A stretch of DNA of 64,000 nt from Phenylobacterium zucineum HLK1 (lineage in GTDB: Bacteria; Pseudomonadota; Alphaproteobacteria; Caulobacterales; Caulobacteraceae). Shown piece by piece: positions 24,948 through 32,594 of this stretch. Position numbers and translations under genes: made by a program. The notes under the pieces are model-generated. The model ran no database searches and was not told where the DNA came from. It worked only from the letters and a program-made list of their open reading frames with translations. The stretch spans positions 496,001 through 560,000 of the forward strand of contig NC_011144.1 of the NCBI RefSeq assembly GCF_000017265.1, given 5' to 3'. Position 1 is the stretch's first letter; each line of letters opens with the position of its first letter.

Positions 24948-26185
24948 CCGCAACGCCCGCCTGCCGCTTCTGCCGCGCCCCGCTCACCCAGACCTTCCTG
25001 GACCTGGGTCTCCAGCCGCTGGCCAACAGCTATCTCACCCGCGAGCAGCTGGAGGCCGGGACCGAGGGGACCTATCCGCTGCACACCCGCGTCTGCGGTC
25101 GGTGCTTCCTGGTGCAGGCGGACGACGTGGTGCCCGCCGAGGCGATCTTCGACGCCGAGTACGCCTACTTCTCCTCGTACTCGGCCGGCTGGGTGGCGCA
25201 CGCCAGGCGCTACGCCGAGGCGATGGCCGAGCGATTCGGTCTGGGCCCGGAGTCGCTGGTGATCGAGGTGGCCAGCAACGACGGCTACCTGCTGCAGCAC
25301 TTCGTGGCGATGGACGTGCCGGTGCTGGGGATCGAGCCCACCGCCAACACCGCCGAGGCCGCCCGGGCGAAGGGCGTGCGCACCGAGACCGTCTTCTTCA
25401 ACGAGCAGACCGCGCAGGCGCTGGCGGCCCGCGGCGACCGCGCCGACCTCATGGCGGCCAACAACGTCCTGGCCCACGTGCCGGACATCAATGGCTTCGT
25501 GGCCGGCTTCCGGCACGTGCTGAAGCCCGAAGGCGTGCTGACGTTCGAGTTTCCCCACCTCCTGAACCTGATCGAGCAGGTGCAGTTCGACACCATCTAC
25601 CACGAGCACTTCAGCTACCTGTCGCTGCTGGCGGTGGAGCAGGTGCTGGCGGCGCACGACCTGATGGCGTTCGACGTGGAGCGCCTGCCGACCCACGGAG
25701 GCTCGCTGCGGCTCTACTGCGCGCTGCGCTCCTCGGGTCACGCGGAGACCGACGCCCTGCGGGCGCTGCGGGCCGACGAGGCGGCCGCGGGCCTCGGCCG
25801 GATCGAGACCTACGCCGGCTTCACGCCCAGGGTGGAGGCGGTGCGCGAGAGCTTCCGCGCCTTCCTCGAGCAGGCCCGCTGGGACGGCAAGGAGATCGCC
25901 GCCTACGGCGCGGCCGCCAAGGGCAACACCTTCCTGAACTACTGCGGAGCCACGGCGTCGGACATCGTCTGCGCCTTCGACGCCAACCCGGCCAAGCAGG
26001 GCCGCTACCTGCCCGGCAGCCACGTGCCGATCCTGGCCCCCGACAAGGTCGCCGAGGTGCGGCCCGACTACGTCCTGATCCTGCCCTGGAACCTGAAGGA
26101 CGAGATCATGGGCCAGCTGGCCTTCATCCGGGACTGGGGCGGCCGCTTCGTGGTCGCCTCGCCCCGGACCCAGGTCCTGGACTGA
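24944..26185 (+). CDS. NDP-hexose C-methyltransferase (TylC3-like)
   Basis: The 413-residue protein has the three-part build of sugar C-methyltransferases. A cysteine zinc site lies at the N terminus (CRFCRAPL, then VCGRCFLVQ), a SAM domain follows (VIEVASNDGYLLQHF, with YHEHFSYLSL, whose His/Glu residues are catalytic in TcaB9-type enzymes), and a C-terminal Rossmann-like domain ends the protein (AAYGAAAKGNTFLNY). Such enzymes add methyl to C3 of a 4-keto-6-deoxy sugar. The ATG overlaps the dehydratase stop. Its place straight after RfbG makes CDP-4-keto-6-deoxyglucose or its epimer the likely substrate. Confidence 0.9.
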   Translation: MTATPACRFCRAPLTQTFLDLGLQPLANSYLTREQLEAGTEGTYPLHTRVCGRCFLVQADDVVPAEAIFDAEYAYFSSYSAGWVAHARRYAEAMAERFGLGPESLVIEVASNDGYLLQHFVAMDVPVLGIEPTANTAEAARAKGVRTETVFFNEQTAQALAARGDRADLMAANNVLAHVPDINGFVAGFRHVLKPEGVLTFEFPHLLNLIEQVQFDTIYHEHFSYLSLLAVEQVLAAHDLMAFDVERLPTHGGSLRLYCALRSSGHAETDALRALRADEAAAGLGRIETYAGFTPRVEAVRESFRAFLEQARWDGKEIAAYGAAAKGNTFLNYCGATASDIVCAFDANPAKQGRYLPGSHVPILAPDKVAEVRPDYVLILPWNLKDEIMGQLAFIRDWGGRFVVASPRTQVLD

Positions 26186-26715
26186 TGCGCTTCGAGGCCA
26201 CCGCCATCCCGGGCGTGGTCCGCGTCGAGGCCGAGCCGCGCGCCGACGAGCGGGGCGGCTTCGCCCGCCTGCACTGTCCGGAAGAATTCGCAGCCGCCGG
26301 CGTCCCGTTCGTCCCGGCCCAGACCAGCCTGTCGCGCAACCCGCACGCGGGCACGTTGCGCGGCCTGCACTACCAGCCCGCGCCCCACGGAGAGGTGAAG
26401 CTGGTGCGCGTCGTGCGCGGCCGGGTCTTCGACGTGGCGGTGGACCTGCGCGCCGACAGTCCGACCCATCGCCGGTGGACCGCAGTCGAGCTCTGCGCCG
26501 AGACCATGACCGCCCTCCTGATCCCCGAAGGGGTGGCGCACGGCTTCCTGACGCTGGAGCCCGACACCGACGTGCTCTACCAGATCGCCCCCGCCTACCG
26601 GCCCGGGCGCGAGGCGGGCGTCCGCTGGGACGATCCGGCGTTCGGCATCGACTGGCCCGCCGTCCCGGCGCTGATCTCGGACCGCGACCGGACCTACCCC
26701 GACTACCGGGCATGA
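26185..26715 (+). CDS. dTDP-4-dehydrorhamnose 3,5-epimerase family protein (RmlC-like)
   Basis: The 176-residue cupin has TLRGLHYQ with the catalytic His, KLVRVVRGRVFDVAVDLR, IPEGVAHGFLTLEPDTDVLYQ and the late Tyr region, all diagnostic of RmlC-type epimerases. It starts in a TGATG overlap with the C-methyltransferase stop. Since the neighbours use CDP sugars, it may epimerise C5 (or C3) of the C-methylated 4-keto intermediate rather than make dTDP-rhamnose. No rmlA, rmlB or rmlD lies here. Confidence 0.92.
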   Translation: MRFEATAIPGVVRVEAEPRADERGGFARLHCPEEFAAAGVPFVPAQTSLSRNPHAGTLRGLHYQPAPHGEVKLVRVVRGRVFDVAVDLRADSPTHRRWTAVELCAETMTALLIPEGVAHGFLTLEPDTDVLYQIAPAYRPGREAGVRWDDPAFGIDWPAVPALISDRDRTYPDYRA

Positions 26716-27665
26716 CCACGGTCGTCCTCACCGGCGCGAGCTCGTTCACGGGCCTCTGGATCGCCCAGGCGCTGGCGGACGAGGGCTTTTTGGTGGTGGC
26801 GCCGCTGCGCCGCGCGGCCGGCGACTACGCGGGCCTGCGCGCCAGGCGGGTGGAGCGCCTCGCCGCCTGCGCCGAGCGGGTGTTCGAGGCGCCGGTGGAG
26901 TCGGACGCCTTCCGGGCCCTCCTGGCGCAGGCGCGGCCCACGATCCTCGCCCACCACGCCGCGGACATACCCGGCTACCGCAGCCCGGACTACGATCCGC
27001 AGGCGGGCTTCGCGCGCAACATGGCCGGCGTGCCGGAGGCCATCGCCGCCTTCGCCGCGGCCGGCGGCCGCGCCCTGCTGGCGACCGGCACCTATTTCGA
27101 GACGGGCGAGGGCGGCGGCGAGGCGGCGGCCAGCCCCTATGGCCTCTCCAAGGCCCTGACCAACGCGGCCCAGCGCGAGCTGGCGCACGCCGCCGGGCTG
27201 GCGTTCGGCAAGTTCGTGATCCCCTCGCCGTTCGGCCCGCACGAGGAGGGGCGGATCGTCTGGTCCCTGTTCCAGGCCTGGACCGAGGGCCGGGCGGCCG
27301 AGATCCGGACCCCCGCCTACGTCCGTGACCACCTGCCGGTCCCGCTGCTGGCCCGGGCCTATGCCGCGGCCGTGCGGGCGATGCTTGAGGCGGCGCCGGG
27401 CGCGGACCTGGCGTTCCGCCCCTCTGGATTCGTGGAGCCGGTCGGCGCCTTCGCCCGGCGCGTGGCCGCCGAGGTGCGCGCCCGCACCGGCATGGCCTGC
27501 GAGGTCGTCGAGCACCCCCAGACCGAGTTTCCCGAGCCGCGCACGCGGGCCAACAGCGAGCCCGCACCCTTCGCGGCGGGGGAGGAGGCGGCGTTCTGGG
27601 ACGCTTGCGTGGCCTATTACGACGAGATCCGCGCCGCGGGCCTGCTGCACGCCACGGCCGCTTAG
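26712..27665 (+). CDS. NAD(P)-dependent sugar epimerase/reductase
   Basis: This 317-residue extended SDR protein has the nucleotide-binding VVLTGASSFTGLW, a weak TGTYFE segment where the catalytic Ser/Thr lies, and YGLSK as the YxxxK pair. PSPFGPHEEGR and YVRDHLPV are seen in 4-ketoreductases. It overlaps the epimerase stop by ATGA and closes the operon, so the parsimonious role is the final 4-keto reduction that yields the CDP-activated sugar. An epimerase role cannot be excluded. The stop is 10 bases from the convergent GT41 gene. Confidence 0.88.
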   Translation: MTTVVLTGASSFTGLWIAQALADEGFLVVAPLRRAAGDYAGLRARRVERLAACAERVFEAPVESDAFRALLAQARPTILAHHAADIPGYRSPDYDPQAGFARNMAGVPEAIAAFAAAGGRALLATGTYFETGEGGGEAAASPYGLSKALTNAAQRELAHAAGLAFGKFVIPSPFGPHEEGRIVWSLFQAWTEGRAAEIRTPAYVRDHLPVPLLARAYAAAVRAMLEAAPGADLAFRPSGFVEPVGAFARRVAAEVRARTGMACEVVEHPQTEFPEPRTRANSEPAPFAAGEEAAFWDACVAYYDEIRAAGLLHATAA

Positions 27666-27675
27666 ACGGTGCGTT

Positions 27676-29961
27676 CTAGGCCCGCGCCTGGGCGACCGCC
27701 TTGGCTACCGCCTCGAAGAAGTCCGTCGCCCACGGCTTCGTCCGGCCCAGCGGGCTGGCCTGCATGCGCGCACGCAGGGTGCGGCGCAGCTCGCCGATGC
27801 GGGCCGGATCGGCGGCCAGGGCGCAGGCGGTCTCCTCGTATCCGGCCACCGTCTCGGCGCAGAGGTCGCCCAGGCCGATGTTGTTCAGCACCGAGTAGCT
27901 GAGCCGCTCGTAGAGGGCCTCGCCCACCAGGCTGACCACCGGCGCCCCCATCCAGAGGGATTCGCAGGTCGTGGTGCCGCCCGTCTGGGGGAAGGTGTCC
28001 AGCGACATGTCGAGGCGGTTGTAGTGCGGCAGGTGCTGGCCGCGGACGGGCTCGAAGAGGATGCGCTCGGGCGCCACGCCTTCGGCGGCGAAGGCGGCGG
28101 TCATGTGCCGGCGGAAGCTCTCCGAGCCGCCCTCTGGACGGATGAACAGGAAGCGGGAGTTCGGCGTGCGAGCCAGGATCCGGCCCCAGGTCCGCAGCAC
28201 GTCGGGATTGTACTTGTAGGGGTTGTTCGCCGTGCCGAAGGTCACGAAGCCGTTCCGCTCGACCGGCGCGGTCGTCTCCACCGCCGGCTCGTCCCGGTAG
28301 ACCCCCTCGGCCAGGGCGTACCAGCAGTCGGGCAGCAGCAGCGGCTTCTCGATCAGGAGCGCCGGATCGGCGGGCTGCATGAAGGGGTCGAGGACGAGGA
28401 AGTCGATGGTCGAGAGCCCGGCGGAGTTGGCGTATCCCAGCCAGCTCGCGGCCAGCGGCGCGGGCTTGTAGGCCATCACCTCCAGCTTGTTCATGTGGGT
28501 CGAGCCGCCCAGCTCGATGAGGATGTCCAGCTGGTCGTCGGCGATCATCTGGGCCGCGTCGCGGTCGCTGATGTTCGGCCGCCAGCGGAAGGCGTCGACC
28601 AGGGATTCGATCATCTTCTGGGCCCGGTCGGCCTCGCCCTGCTTGTACGAGTAGCAATAGACCTCGAAGCGCTCGCGGTCGTAGTGCTGGAACAGCGGCA
28701 TGGCGAAGAAGCCCACGGGGTGGGCCCGCAGGTCCGACGACATGAAGCCGATCCGCAGCTTCGTCCGGCCGGCGGGGGCCGCCTGGGTCGTGACCGGCTC
28801 GCGCGCGGCCAGGGCCTCCACGCGCTGGCCCCACTGGCGGTGGAACTCGACCAGGTCGCGGCGGTCCTGGGGGGTGCGCACGCGGGCCGCCAGGTTCATG
28901 AAGCCGCTGTGCAGGCCGGCGCCCGCGAAGGCCCGGCCGAGGTCCGACAGCGAGCCCAGGGCGTCGACGGCCGCATGGTCGCCGACCCGCAGGAAGATCT
29001 CGGCCGCGATCTTCTTCTGCAGCCCGCTGAGGGTCCGCGGCAGGGCCGCGCGGCGGAGCACCTGATAGGCCTCCTCGATGTGCGCGGCCTCGTCCCCGTA
29101 GCGTGAGCGCTGGAGGCTTTCGGCGAGGGCGAACAGATTGTCCAGGTCGTCGGGCTGCAGCTCCAGGGCCCGCCGCAGGTGGCGGTTGGCCCGCTCGCGG
29201 TCGGTGTCGGCGTAGAGCCCGCCCAGCTCGCGGTGCGCCCAGGCCTGGCGCTCGTCGGCCTCCAGCGCCTTGGCGAGCACGGCCTCGGCCTCGGCGACGC
29301 GGCCCTCGCGGCGGAGCAGGATGACCGGCCCCTGCCGGAACTTGGGCTCGGTCGGGAACAGCTCGGCCGCGCGCGCCATCGTCTCGACGGCCTCGTCGTT
29401 GCGGCGCAGCTCCATCAGCAGGCCGGCCAGGTCCAGCCAGGTGTTCGGATTGGTCCGCTCCAGCAGGATTGCCTGCCGGAACCTGGCGAGCGCGGGATCG
29501 TGGCGTCCCTGGCGCAGGAGGGCGCGGCCGAGCAGGCGGTGGTGCTCGGCCTTCTTCGGCTCCAGGCGCACGAGCTGCAGCAGCACCGCTTCGGCGGCGG
29601 CGGGGTCGTCGCGGTCCAGATGGACATTGGCGAGGTTGGACATCGCCGAGGTGTTCTTGGGCTGCAGGCGCAGCACGGCGGCCAGCGCCGCCGCCGCCTC
29701 GGCCGGCCGCCCCAGCCGGCGGAGCAGCACGCCGTGCAGGTTCATGAGGTCGGCGGCGCGCGGATGCCGCTCGAGCCCCTGGCGCGCCCAGCGCTCGGCC
29801 TCGTCGTAGCGGCCGGCGCGGTAAAGCTGGATCGCCAGGGTGTGGTAGACGCCCAGCGGCTGGTCCGGGGCGTCGTTGAGCAGGGCCGTGAGATGTCCGA
29901 CGGCCTCGGCCGCACGCCCGCCGTTCAGGGCCGCCTGCGCCGCCGCCAGCCGCTGGTCCAT
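27676..29961 (-). CDS. TPR-GT41 protein, O-GlcNAc-transferase-like glycosyltransferase
   Basis: The 761-residue protein has about ten tetratricopeptide units in residues 1-330 (patterns such as GRYDEAERWARQGLERHPR and GRHDPALARFRQAILLE). From residue 400 a GT41-type catalytic region follows, with KLRIGFMSSDLRAHPVGFF, FGTANNPYKYNPDVLRTW, DTFPQTGGTTTCESLWMGAPVV and LGRTKPWATDFFEAV. GT41 enzymes glycosylate Ser/Thr of proteins using the TPR groove for substrate recognition. In Caulobacter a TPR transferase of related layout (FlmG) modifies flagellin. Here it lies at the end of the glycan locus, with no flagellar gene in view, so the target could be the RTX protein or a flagellin. Confidence 0.9.
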   Translation of the reverse strand: MDQRLAAAQAALNGGRAAEAVGHLTALLNDAPDQPLGVYHTLAIQLYRAGRYDEAERWARQGLERHPRAADLMNLHGVLLRRLGRPAEAAAALAAVLRLQPKNTSAMSNLANVHLDRDDPAAAEAVLLQLVRLEPKKAEHHRLLGRALLRQGRHDPALARFRQAILLERTNPNTWLDLAGLLMELRRNDEAVETMARAAELFPTEPKFRQGPVILLRREGRVAEAEAVLAKALEADERQAWAHRELGGLYADTDRERANRHLRRALELQPDDLDNLFALAESLQRSRYGDEAAHIEEAYQVLRRAALPRTLSGLQKKIAAEIFLRVGDHAAVDALGSLSDLGRAFAGAGLHSGFMNLAARVRTPQDRRDLVEFHRQWGQRVEALAAREPVTTQAAPAGRTKLRIGFMSSDLRAHPVGFFAMPLFQHYDRERFEVYCYSYKQGEADRAQKMIESLVDAFRWRPNISDRDAAQMIADDQLDILIELGGSTHMNKLEVMAYKPAPLAASWLGYANSAGLSTIDFLVLDPFMQPADPALLIEKPLLLPDCWYALAEGVYRDEPAVETTAPVERNGFVTFGTANNPYKYNPDVLRTWGRILARTPNSRFLFIRPEGGSESFRRHMTAAFAAEGVAPERILFEPVRGQHLPHYNRLDMSLDTFPQTGGTTTCESLWMGAPVVSLVGEALYERLSYSVLNNIGLGDLCAETVAGYEETACALAADPARIGELRRTLRARMQASPLGRTKPWATDFFEAVAKAVAQARA

Positions 29962-30031
29962 TCGCCGCTTCCGTCCGCTCCGGCCCGAGCGTGGGCCCGG
30001 GGGAGGACTTACGGCCCGGCGCCGCGCGTGG

Positions 30032-30316
30032 CTAGGCCCTGACGTCCCCCGTGCGCGAGAACCGCCACTTCAGCGCCAGGATGGTGGCCGACATGGTGAG
30101 GCAGACCACATTGGAGCCGATCACCGGCCAGCTGCCGATCAGCGCCCCGTAGATGATCCAGAGGGTGAAGCCGGTCACCGTGACCACGTACATCCGAAGC
30201 GACACCGAGGAGGCGTCCCGCTCGCGCCAGATCTTCACGATCTGGGGGGCGAAGCTGGTCATGGAGCACAGGGCCGCCCCCGTACCGACCAGGTTGGCGA
30301 CGTTCGATCCGTCCAT
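30032..30316 (-). CDS. SemiSWEET family sugar transporter
   Basis: The 94-residue membrane protein has three helices and the PQ-loop signature SFAPQIVKIWRERDASSVSLRMY followed by GFTLWIIYG, as in bacterial SemiSWEETs. These work as dimers and allow facilitated diffusion of sugars such as sucrose or glucose across the inner membrane. It sits 6 bases downstream of the histidine kinase stop on the same strand and 70 bases upstream of the GT41 start. Confidence 0.9.
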   Translation of the reverse strand: MDGSNVANLVGTGAALCSMTSFAPQIVKIWRERDASSVSLRMYVVTVTGFTLWIIYGALIGSWPVIGSNVVCLTMSATILALKWRFSRTGDVRA

Positions 30317-30322
30317 GTCTCG

Positions 30323-30964
30323 CTAAGGCTCCGCCCGATCCACGGGCACGCTAACGGCGATCCGCGTCCCCGGTTGCGCCGGGGTGACCTGCAGCGGCGC
30401 GCGGAGCTGCTGGGCCATGAGCTGGATGATCGTCCGGCCGAAGCCGTCCGCCGCCGCCTCGGGGGCGCCCGCGCCGTCGTCGGCGACGGCGAGCTCCAGC
30501 CCCTCGGGCGCCTTGCGGAGCGACAGCGAGACCCGGCCGCGCCGCCCATCGGGAAAGGCGTGGGCGAGGGCGTTCACCAGGGCCTCGTTCGCGATCAGCG
30601 CCAGCGGGGCCGCGACCCGGGCGGGCGCGTCGGCGGCTTCCAGGTCCATGGCGATCTCGATGTCCTCCCGCCCCGCGCCGGCGGCCAGGTCGCTGGCGAG
30701 CTCGCGCAGCAGGCCCGAGAGCTCGACCCGTTCGGCGCCGCCTTCGCGACGGATGTGGCGGTGGGCGAGGCTGACCGCAGCGATGCGCTGCTGCACCGCC
30801 CGCAACGCCTGCCGGGCGGCTTCGTCCCGGGTCCGGCGCCCTTGCAGGAGCACCAGCGAGCCGATCAGCTGCAGGTTGTTCTTGATCCGGTGGTCGGTTT
30901 CCCGCTGGAGCTCGGCCTGTTCGGCGAGGGCGTCGCGCAGGGATTCGATCTCAGTCTCAGACAT
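30323..30964 (-). CDS. HisKA_2 family sensor histidine kinase without a sensor domain
   Basis: The 213-residue protein begins with a short helix and the HisKA_2 phosphoacceptor segment ETDHRIKNNLQLIGSLV, then an HATPase region (ALIANEALVNALAHAFPDG, VADDGAGAPEAAADGFG). There is no membrane segment, PAS or receiver domain, so input must come from a partner. Family members include general stress (PhyK-like) kinases and phosphotransferases in alphaproteobacteria. No response regulator is adjacent. It is divergent from phoR with a 117-base shared gap. Confidence 0.88.
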   Translation of the reverse strand: MSETEIESLRDALAEQAELQRETDHRIKNNLQLIGSLVLLQGRRTRDEAARQALRAVQQRIAAVSLAHRHIRREGGAERVELSGLLRELASDLAAGAGREDIEIAMDLEAADAPARVAAPLALIANEALVNALAHAFPDGRRGRVSLSLRKAPEGLELAVADDGAGAPEAAADGFGRTIIQLMAQQLRAPLQVTPAQPGTRIAVSVPVDRAEP

Positions 30965-31022
30965 GGGAACTCCGTGCGCCGCGACGGCGGCTTTGGCTGA
31001 TAACGCGCGAGGCGCAGCTAGG

Positions 31023-31040
31023 CTGTCATGGCCGTGACAC
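31023..31040. promoter_or_regulatory. Candidate PHO box or palindromic operator between the HisKA_2 kinase and phoR
   Basis: CTGTCAT is followed after four bases by GTGACAC, a partial second PHO-box half. The same bases form a perfect TGTCA-N6-TGACA inverted repeat. It is about 42 bases before the phoR start. Confidence 0.35.
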
Positions 31041-31081
31041 ACGCTTGCGGATGCTGAAGAGTCCTTCCACGGAGATTCGCC

Positions 31082-32515
31082 TTGCCGCTTCTGCAGCCGC
31101 CTTCGCCGCTGGCGCCGCCGCGCAGGCGCGAAAGCCCCTTCTGGCCCATCGTGGCGGCCGGGGCGGCGGGGCTCGTGGCGATCGGCGCCCTGGCGGCCCT
31201 GCAGCGGGTCGACGCCGCGGGCGCCGTCGCGGCGCTGATCTTCGTGGCGGCCGCCACCGCGCTGGTGCTGATCCAGGCCGACCGCCGGGCCGAAGCCGAC
31301 GCCGAGGCCCTGGCTCCCGAGCGCGACCGGGCCTCGGGCGAGGCGCCGCCGTACGCCGCGCTCATCAACGCCCTGCCGGATCCCATCCTGGTGGTCTCGG
31401 CGGCCGAGCCCGACGACCTGACCGGTCGCCGGTACGTCTTCGCCAACAGCGCCGCGCGCACCCTGTTCCGCATCGAGCGGAGCGAGGGCGTGCTGGTCAG
31501 CGTGTTGCGCGATCCCCAGCTGCTGGAGACGGTGGACGAGGCGCTGTTCGCCGCCCGCGACGGCGAGTCGGTCTACGAGACGGGCGGCGTCCAGTCGCGC
31601 GTGCTCCGCGCCATCGTCCGCCCCATGGGCCTGTCGCTGGACGGCTCGCACCTGGCGCTGGTGTCGTTCCGGGACGAGACCGAGCTGCGGCAGGTGGAGC
31701 GGACCCGGGCCGATTTCCTGGCCAACGCCAGCCACGAGCTGCGCACGCCCCTGGCGTCCCTCTCGGGGTTCATCGAGACCCTCCGCGGCCACGCCCGCAG
31801 CGACCCGGGGGCGCAGGAGCGGTTCCTGACCATCATGCAGGCCCAGGCCGAGCGGATGCGCCGGCTGATCGACGACCTGATGTCGCTGAGCCGCATCGAG
31901 CTGAACGAGCATATCGCCCCGAGCCAGGCCGTGGAGCTGGCGGACGCCGTCGCCGACGTGATGGACGCCGTCGGGCCCATCGCCCGTGAGAAGGGCGTGA
32001 AGCTGGAGGTTTCGGGCCCGCCCGCGGACGCCGCGCCGGTCACGGGCGACCGTGACCAGATCGTCCAGGTGATCCAGAACCTCGTGGACAACGCCCTGAA
32101 ATACTCCGCGCCGGGCGGGACGGTGCGCGTGGCCATCGAGGCCGGCCGGACCGCCGAGGCCGCCGCCGCCGGCGTGCGTCCCGAGGCCTCGCGCCTGTCG
32201 CTGCTGACGCCCGACCACACCGGCGAGACCTACGGCGTCGTCCGCGTGACCGACCAGGGCCCGGGAATCGCGCGCGAGCACCTGCCGCGCCTCACCGAGC
32301 GGTTCTACCGGGTCGAGGGGCAGAAGAGCGGCGAGCGTCTCGGGACCGGCCTTGGTCTCGCGATCGTGAAGCACATCGTCAACCGGCACCGGGGCGGCTT
32401 GGCGGTGGAAAGCGCCCTCGGCGCGGGCACGACGTTCACCGCCTATCTGCCGGAACGGGTCGCCGCGGCGGCGCCCGCGGCCGGGGACCGTCGTGAAACT
32501 GTCATCAAAATGTAG
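31082..32515 (+). CDS. phoR: Phosphate regulon sensor histidine kinase PhoR
   Basis: The 477-residue kinase starts at a TTG with GGAG seven bases upstream. It has two membrane helices (about residues 20-65), a PAS-like region (YAALINALPDPILVV), the His box NASHELRTPLASLSGF, and N, G1 and G2 boxes (NLVDNALKYSA, VTDQGPGIA, LGTGLGLAIVKHIV). It senses phosphate limitation through the Pst/PhoU complex and phosphorylates PhoB. The gene leads the phoR-pstCAB-phoU-phoB block found in Caulobacter. Confidence 0.94.
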   Translation: MPLLQPPSPLAPPRRRESPFWPIVAAGAAGLVAIGALAALQRVDAAGAVAALIFVAAATALVLIQADRRAEADAEALAPERDRASGEAPPYAALINALPDPILVVSAAEPDDLTGRRYVFANSAARTLFRIERSEGVLVSVLRDPQLLETVDEALFAARDGESVYETGGVQSRVLRAIVRPMGLSLDGSHLALVSFRDETELRQVERTRADFLANASHELRTPLASLSGFIETLRGHARSDPGAQERFLTIMQAQAERMRRLIDDLMSLSRIELNEHIAPSQAVELADAVADVMDAVGPIAREKGVKLEVSGPPADAAPVTGDRDQIVQVIQNLVDNALKYSAPGGTVRVAIEAGRTAEAAAAGVRPEASRLSLLTPDHTGETYGVVRVTDQGPGIAREHLPRLTERFYRVEGQKSGERLGTGLGLAIVKHIVNRHRGGLAVESALGAGTTFTAYLPERVAAAAPAAGDRRETVIKM

Positions 32516-32516
32516 C
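32499..32516 (+). promoter_or_regulatory. Candidate PHO box before pstC, overlapping the phoR stop
   Basis: CTGTCAT (32499-32505) plus CAAA and ATGTAGC (32510-32516) fits the two-half PHO box layout, with the first half perfect and the second degenerate. It lies about 80 bases before pstC. Confidence 0.5.
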
Positions 32517-32594
32517 AATGGGGCAGCGCGGCGCGGGCAGTCTCGCCCACGCTGAACCGGCAAGCGCCGTGGCGCGGCTTTGTAAGAGCGATCC

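Noticed and set aside
29179-30042. 287-residue plus-strand ORF opposite the TPR region
   Set aside because: It is antisense to an unbroken GT41 protein and has shadow-type composition.
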